Below are positions 61,769 to 64,000 of a DNA stretch of 64,000 bases, piece by piece. Under the pieces are notes generated by a model. The model saw only the letters and a list, made by a program, of their open reading frames with translations. It was not told the origin of the DNA and searched no databases. The number at the start of each line of letters is the position of its first letter. Positions within the stretch are counted from its first letter, which is position 1. Both the position numbers and the translations under genes were made by a program. Source of the DNA: Sulfurospirillum cavolei (GTDB lineage: Bacteria > Campylobacterota > Campylobacteria > Campylobacterales > Sulfurospirillaceae); assembly GCF_000813325.1 (NCBI RefSeq), contig NZ_BBQE01000005.1. One strand, written 5' to 3'.

Positions 61769-62386
61769 TCAATACGCTAATGGTGTTTGTTTGACGTTTT
61801 CGTCGGCATTGGCATTTAACGCGCCGAAGCCTTGAAACTCTTTTTGTTGTTTGGCTTTGAACGTATCCAAAGGCGTTAACATATCTTCTTTCAACCCGAA
61901 ATGCGCACGTTGCTCACCGGCGTTTTCATACTCCGCTCCGTGAACGATTGCAAGTTCGGGACAAACCTCCGCACAGTAACCGCAAAAGATACAACGCCCG
62001 AAATTGATGCTGTATTCGCTCACGACTTTGCGACTTTTTTCATCCACGTGCGTGTCCATGCGAATACAATTGGAAATGCAAATCTTTTCGCACAATCCAC
62101 ACCCGATACAACGCTCGCTCCCGCTTTCAAACAAGCGCAACAAACGGTGAATTGCACGGTATCTCGGACCCATCTCGATCTTTTCCAAAGGATACTGTAA
62201 GGTATGAATATCAAAACGAATCATCTCTCGCAAAACGATCCAAAGACCGACGAAAAGCTCGCCTTTGAGCGTTCGCTTAACAAAACGTTTGAACGCTTGC
62301 CAGCCGTCGGTAGGCGTCGCTTCGGTCTTTAAAAAAATATACGCGGAACCGACATCCCTGCGTTTGAAATCTTTGAGCTCCATCAT
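61769..62386 (-). CDS. nuoI: NADH-quinone oxidoreductase subunit I
   Basis: NuoI, 205 residues, peripheral arm subunit with two 4Fe-4S clusters: CIGCGLCEKICISNC and CIFCGYCAEVCPE. It has extra C-terminal sequence after the second cluster (about 45 residues) as in Campylobacter. Two ATG codons at the start are three bases apart; either is possible. Confidence 0.96.
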   Translation of the reverse strand: MMELKDFKRRDVGSAYIFLKTEATPTDGWQAFKRFVKRTLKGELFVGLWIVLREMIRFDIHTLQYPLEKIEMGPRYRAIHRLLRLFESGSERCIGCGLCEKICISNCIRMDTHVDEKSRKVVSEYSINFGRCIFCGYCAEVCPELAIVHGAEYENAGEQRAHFGLKEDMLTPLDTFKAKQQKEFQGFGALNANADENVKQTPLAY

Positions 62387-62392
62387 CGCCTC

Positions 62393-63385
62393 CTAAAGTA
62401 GCGCAAAGCCGGTAATGACAATATTGACGACCGATAAAGGCATCAACACTTTCCAGCATACCCACATCAATTGATCGGGTCGTACGTGCGGCCATGCGGC
62501 TCTAACCCACAAGAACAGAAAAATCCAAAACGAGACCTTAAGAAGCATCATAAGACCGCCGGGGATAAACCAAAACGCATTGTATCCGCCCATAAAAATG
62601 ATGCTGACTAATACCGAAATCGTAATCATATTGGCATATTCGCCGATAAAAAAGAGTCCCCAACGCATACCCGAATACTCCGTCGCATATCCGGCGACGA
62701 TTTCGGCTTCAAACTCGACCGTATCGAAAGGTGCGCGGTTAGTCTCCATAAAACCCGCAATCGCAAATAGCACAAACGCCAACGGTTGCTTCCAAATCAA
62801 CCAATCGCCGATACCGCCCGTTTGCGCATCGTTAATATCAATCAAGGAGAGCGAACCTATCATCATAATCGGAGCTAAAACGGAGAGCCCGCTGACCACT
62901 TCAAACGACAACATTTGCACCACGGCACGCGCCGCACCCAAAAGGGACCATTTATTGGCACTGCTCATACCCGCAAGCAACGGCCCGTAAATACCGACCG
63001 ACGCTACGCCCATAACGTAAAGCAACGCAACGTTGATGTCGGAAATAATCGGATGAATCGTGTATCCAAAAAGCGTAAATTCCGGAAAATAAGGAACCGC
63101 CGCCATTGCGACGAATGCCGTCGTTGCGGCAATCACCGGAGCGATCATAAAAATCGGCTTGATGGCATTTTGAGGAATAATATCTTCTTTCGTAAACAGT
63201 TTAATTCCGTCCGCCGCCAATTGCAATAATCCGTAAGGTCCGACGTGCATCGGTCCCAAACGACGCTGCATAAAGGCCAAGACTTTACGTTCGATAAACG
63301 TCGCGAACCCCGCCAATGCCGCGATAACGGCAACGACGATAACGGCTTTTACGACGGTTTCAATGATAACGGCCGTATCAAACAT
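62393..63385 (-). CDS. nuoH: NADH-quinone oxidoreductase subunit H
   Basis: NuoH, 330 residues, eight membrane helices, links the quinone site to the membrane arm. FIERKVLAFMQRRLGPMHVGPYG-type start (ERKVLAFMQRRLGP), GLLQLAADGIKLF, ETNRAPFDTVEFEAEIVAGY. The start overlaps the nuoG end by 8 bp. Confidence 0.97.
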   Translation of the reverse strand: MFDTAVIIETVVKAVIVVAVIAALAGFATFIERKVLAFMQRRLGPMHVGPYGLLQLAADGIKLFTKEDIIPQNAIKPIFMIAPVIAATTAFVAMAAVPYFPEFTLFGYTIHPIISDINVALLYVMGVASVGIYGPLLAGMSSANKWSLLGAARAVVQMLSFEVVSGLSVLAPIMMIGSLSLIDINDAQTGGIGDWLIWKQPLAFVLFAIAGFMETNRAPFDTVEFEAEIVAGYATEYSGMRWGLFFIGEYANMITISVLVSIIFMGGYNAFWFIPGGLMMLLKVSFWIFLFLWVRAAWPHVRPDQLMWVCWKVLMPLSVVNIVITGFALL

Positions 63386-64000
63386 GATTGACTCCTTTGA
63401 TCGTTACGTCGGCAAATCGATACCCCGTTTTGAAAAACGGCGTCGTATCGATTTTCGTATCAAAACTCGGCAAGTAAGGGATCATTCCGCCGAGTGTTTT
63501 ATCTTCTTTCACGGCGATTACCAAGCGATCGCCCTCTTTGTTTTCCAGTACGACCGTATCGTTATTTTTTAAATTCTTTGCTTCCAAAAACGCCGCCGAA
63601 GCGTACAACGCTCCCGCTTCGTTAAGTTGATGCGCTCGGTTCGTAAAAGCACTAAATTGGTGTACGGGATTGGCGTTATACACAAAATCGCTTCCCTGAC
63701 ATGTAAGGTCTTCGATCGGCTCGACTTCATCGTGACATGTAAGATCGTGCGTCGTTAAAAGATACCCTCTTTGTTCCGTTCCGTCGTTTTCGAAACGATT
63801 GGGTAAAGCATCGAATTTTTCGGCTTTAAAGCCCTTTTCGCTCGGTAATAGAGGCGTATAATCGATCGTCCATTCCGCGTCCAGTCCCAAGGCGTTGGCT
63901 ACGTCGTTCAGACAATATCCGTTAAACGCCAATGCGGCATTGGTCGGAACGACGCGCTTGTTCATCGACGTAAACGTTCCTTCTTGCTGGTTTAAAGCGG
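63378..64000 (-). CDS. nuoG: NADH-quinone oxidoreductase subunit G, C-terminal part
   Basis: C-terminal 206 residues of NuoG (molybdopterin-oxidoreductase-like subunit). The reading frame stays open to the right edge: upstream of an internal Met it reads ALNQQEGTFTSM, like the EGTFT segment of these proteins, so the gene begins outside the window. It includes FNGYCLNDVANALG and a final beta part (EAKNLKNNDTVVLENKEG) that resembles the molydopterin dinucleotide-binding barrel. Two ACATGTAA sites 36 bp apart (63699, 63735) give DLTCQGS and DLTCHDE. Confidence 0.9.
   Translation of the reverse strand, partial: ALNQQEGTFTSMNKRVVPTNAALAFNGYCLNDVANALGLDAEWTIDYTPLLPSEKGFKAEKFDALPNRFENDGTEQRGYLLTTHDLTCHDEVEPIEDLTCQGSDFVYNANPVHQFSAFTNRAHQLNEAGALYASAAFLEAKNLKNNDTVVLENKEGDRLVIAVKEDKTLGGMIPYLPSFDTKIDTTPFFKTGYRFADVTIKGVNHV

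Noticed and set aside
63378..63965. A complete 195-residue protein at the right edge
   Set aside because: The frame stays open to the edge with EGTFT-type NuoG sequence upstream of that Met, so it is the C-terminus of nuoG.
1..64000. ACATGT as a restriction-avoidance site
   Set aside because: It is in excess, not depleted, and the excess is specific to ACATGTAA, which points away from restriction avoidance.

Overview
The window is about 64 kb of a Campylobacterota (epsilonproteobacterial) chromosome, most like a Sulfurospirillum or close relative. The evidence is the gene content and order: a CheA fused to a receiver domain together with CheV, pflA beside the nuo cluster, DUF2393 proteins, the order fabZ-lpxA-clpX-mreB-mreC-carB, and the order trxB-trxA-yraN-hom-aminotransferase-rlmB-rsmI-rpmE-rsmE. 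As I remember them, these match blocks of Campylobacter jejuni (around Cj0146-Cj0157, Cj0268-Cj0294 and Cj1565-Cj1573). The genus is an inference. No phage, insertion sequence, CRISPR array, tRNA or rRNA was found. Gene density is very high, and no gap between called genes exceeds 300 bp.

Layout. 1-3.1 kb: transaldolase (cut by the left edge), serB, a bacteriohemerythrin, and a MetF-family gene on the other strand. 3.1-10.2 kb: one long minus-strand array, lpxB-greA-argC-metallophosphatase-cheV-cheA-cheW, ending in a bidirectional terminator. 10.3-11.8 kb: surE-tcdA. 11.8-16.4 kb: an accessory block that breaks the otherwise conserved order. It holds a Nudix hydrolase, an unknown exported protein and a five-gene set (DUF134 regulator, two MinD-type ATPases each with a double 4Fe-4S insert, two NifX-like proteins) that resembles the orange-protein (ORP) gene sets of sulfate reducers. 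Then come a Sua5/YrdC gene and carB, mreC, mreB, clpX, lpxA, fabZ, queH (16.4-25.1 kb). 25.3-32.6 kb: a giant DUF748 protein, bcp, then ilvE-SPFH-hisIE and two DUF2393 genes. 32.6-44.7 kb: a minus-strand run of purine, lysine/threonine, thioredoxin and rRNA-modification genes. 44.8-47.1 kb: convergent moeA and moaA separated by a 72-bp direct repeat and a hairpin. 47.2-49.2 kb: a split PAS/chemoreceptor energy-taxis pair. 49.3-56 kb: two unknowns, a UbiA-family prenyltransferase, miaA, an aldehyde dehydrogenase and pflA. 56-64 kb: nuoN to nuoG in reverse order, nuoG being cut by the right edge.

The most unusual signal is not a gene. The octamer ACATGTAA occurs 30 times on either strand, against about 3 expected by composition. 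It sits inside genes, where it is read as Leu-His-Val or Thr-Cys-Lys, and in inverted pairs that form terminator-like hairpins between convergent genes. This is the pattern known for DNA uptake sequences in Neisseria and Pasteurellaceae, but I know of no such description for this lineage. Second is the ORP-like cluster: its base composition (few CpG) differs from the backbone, and its divergent promoter region carries operator-like palindromes.
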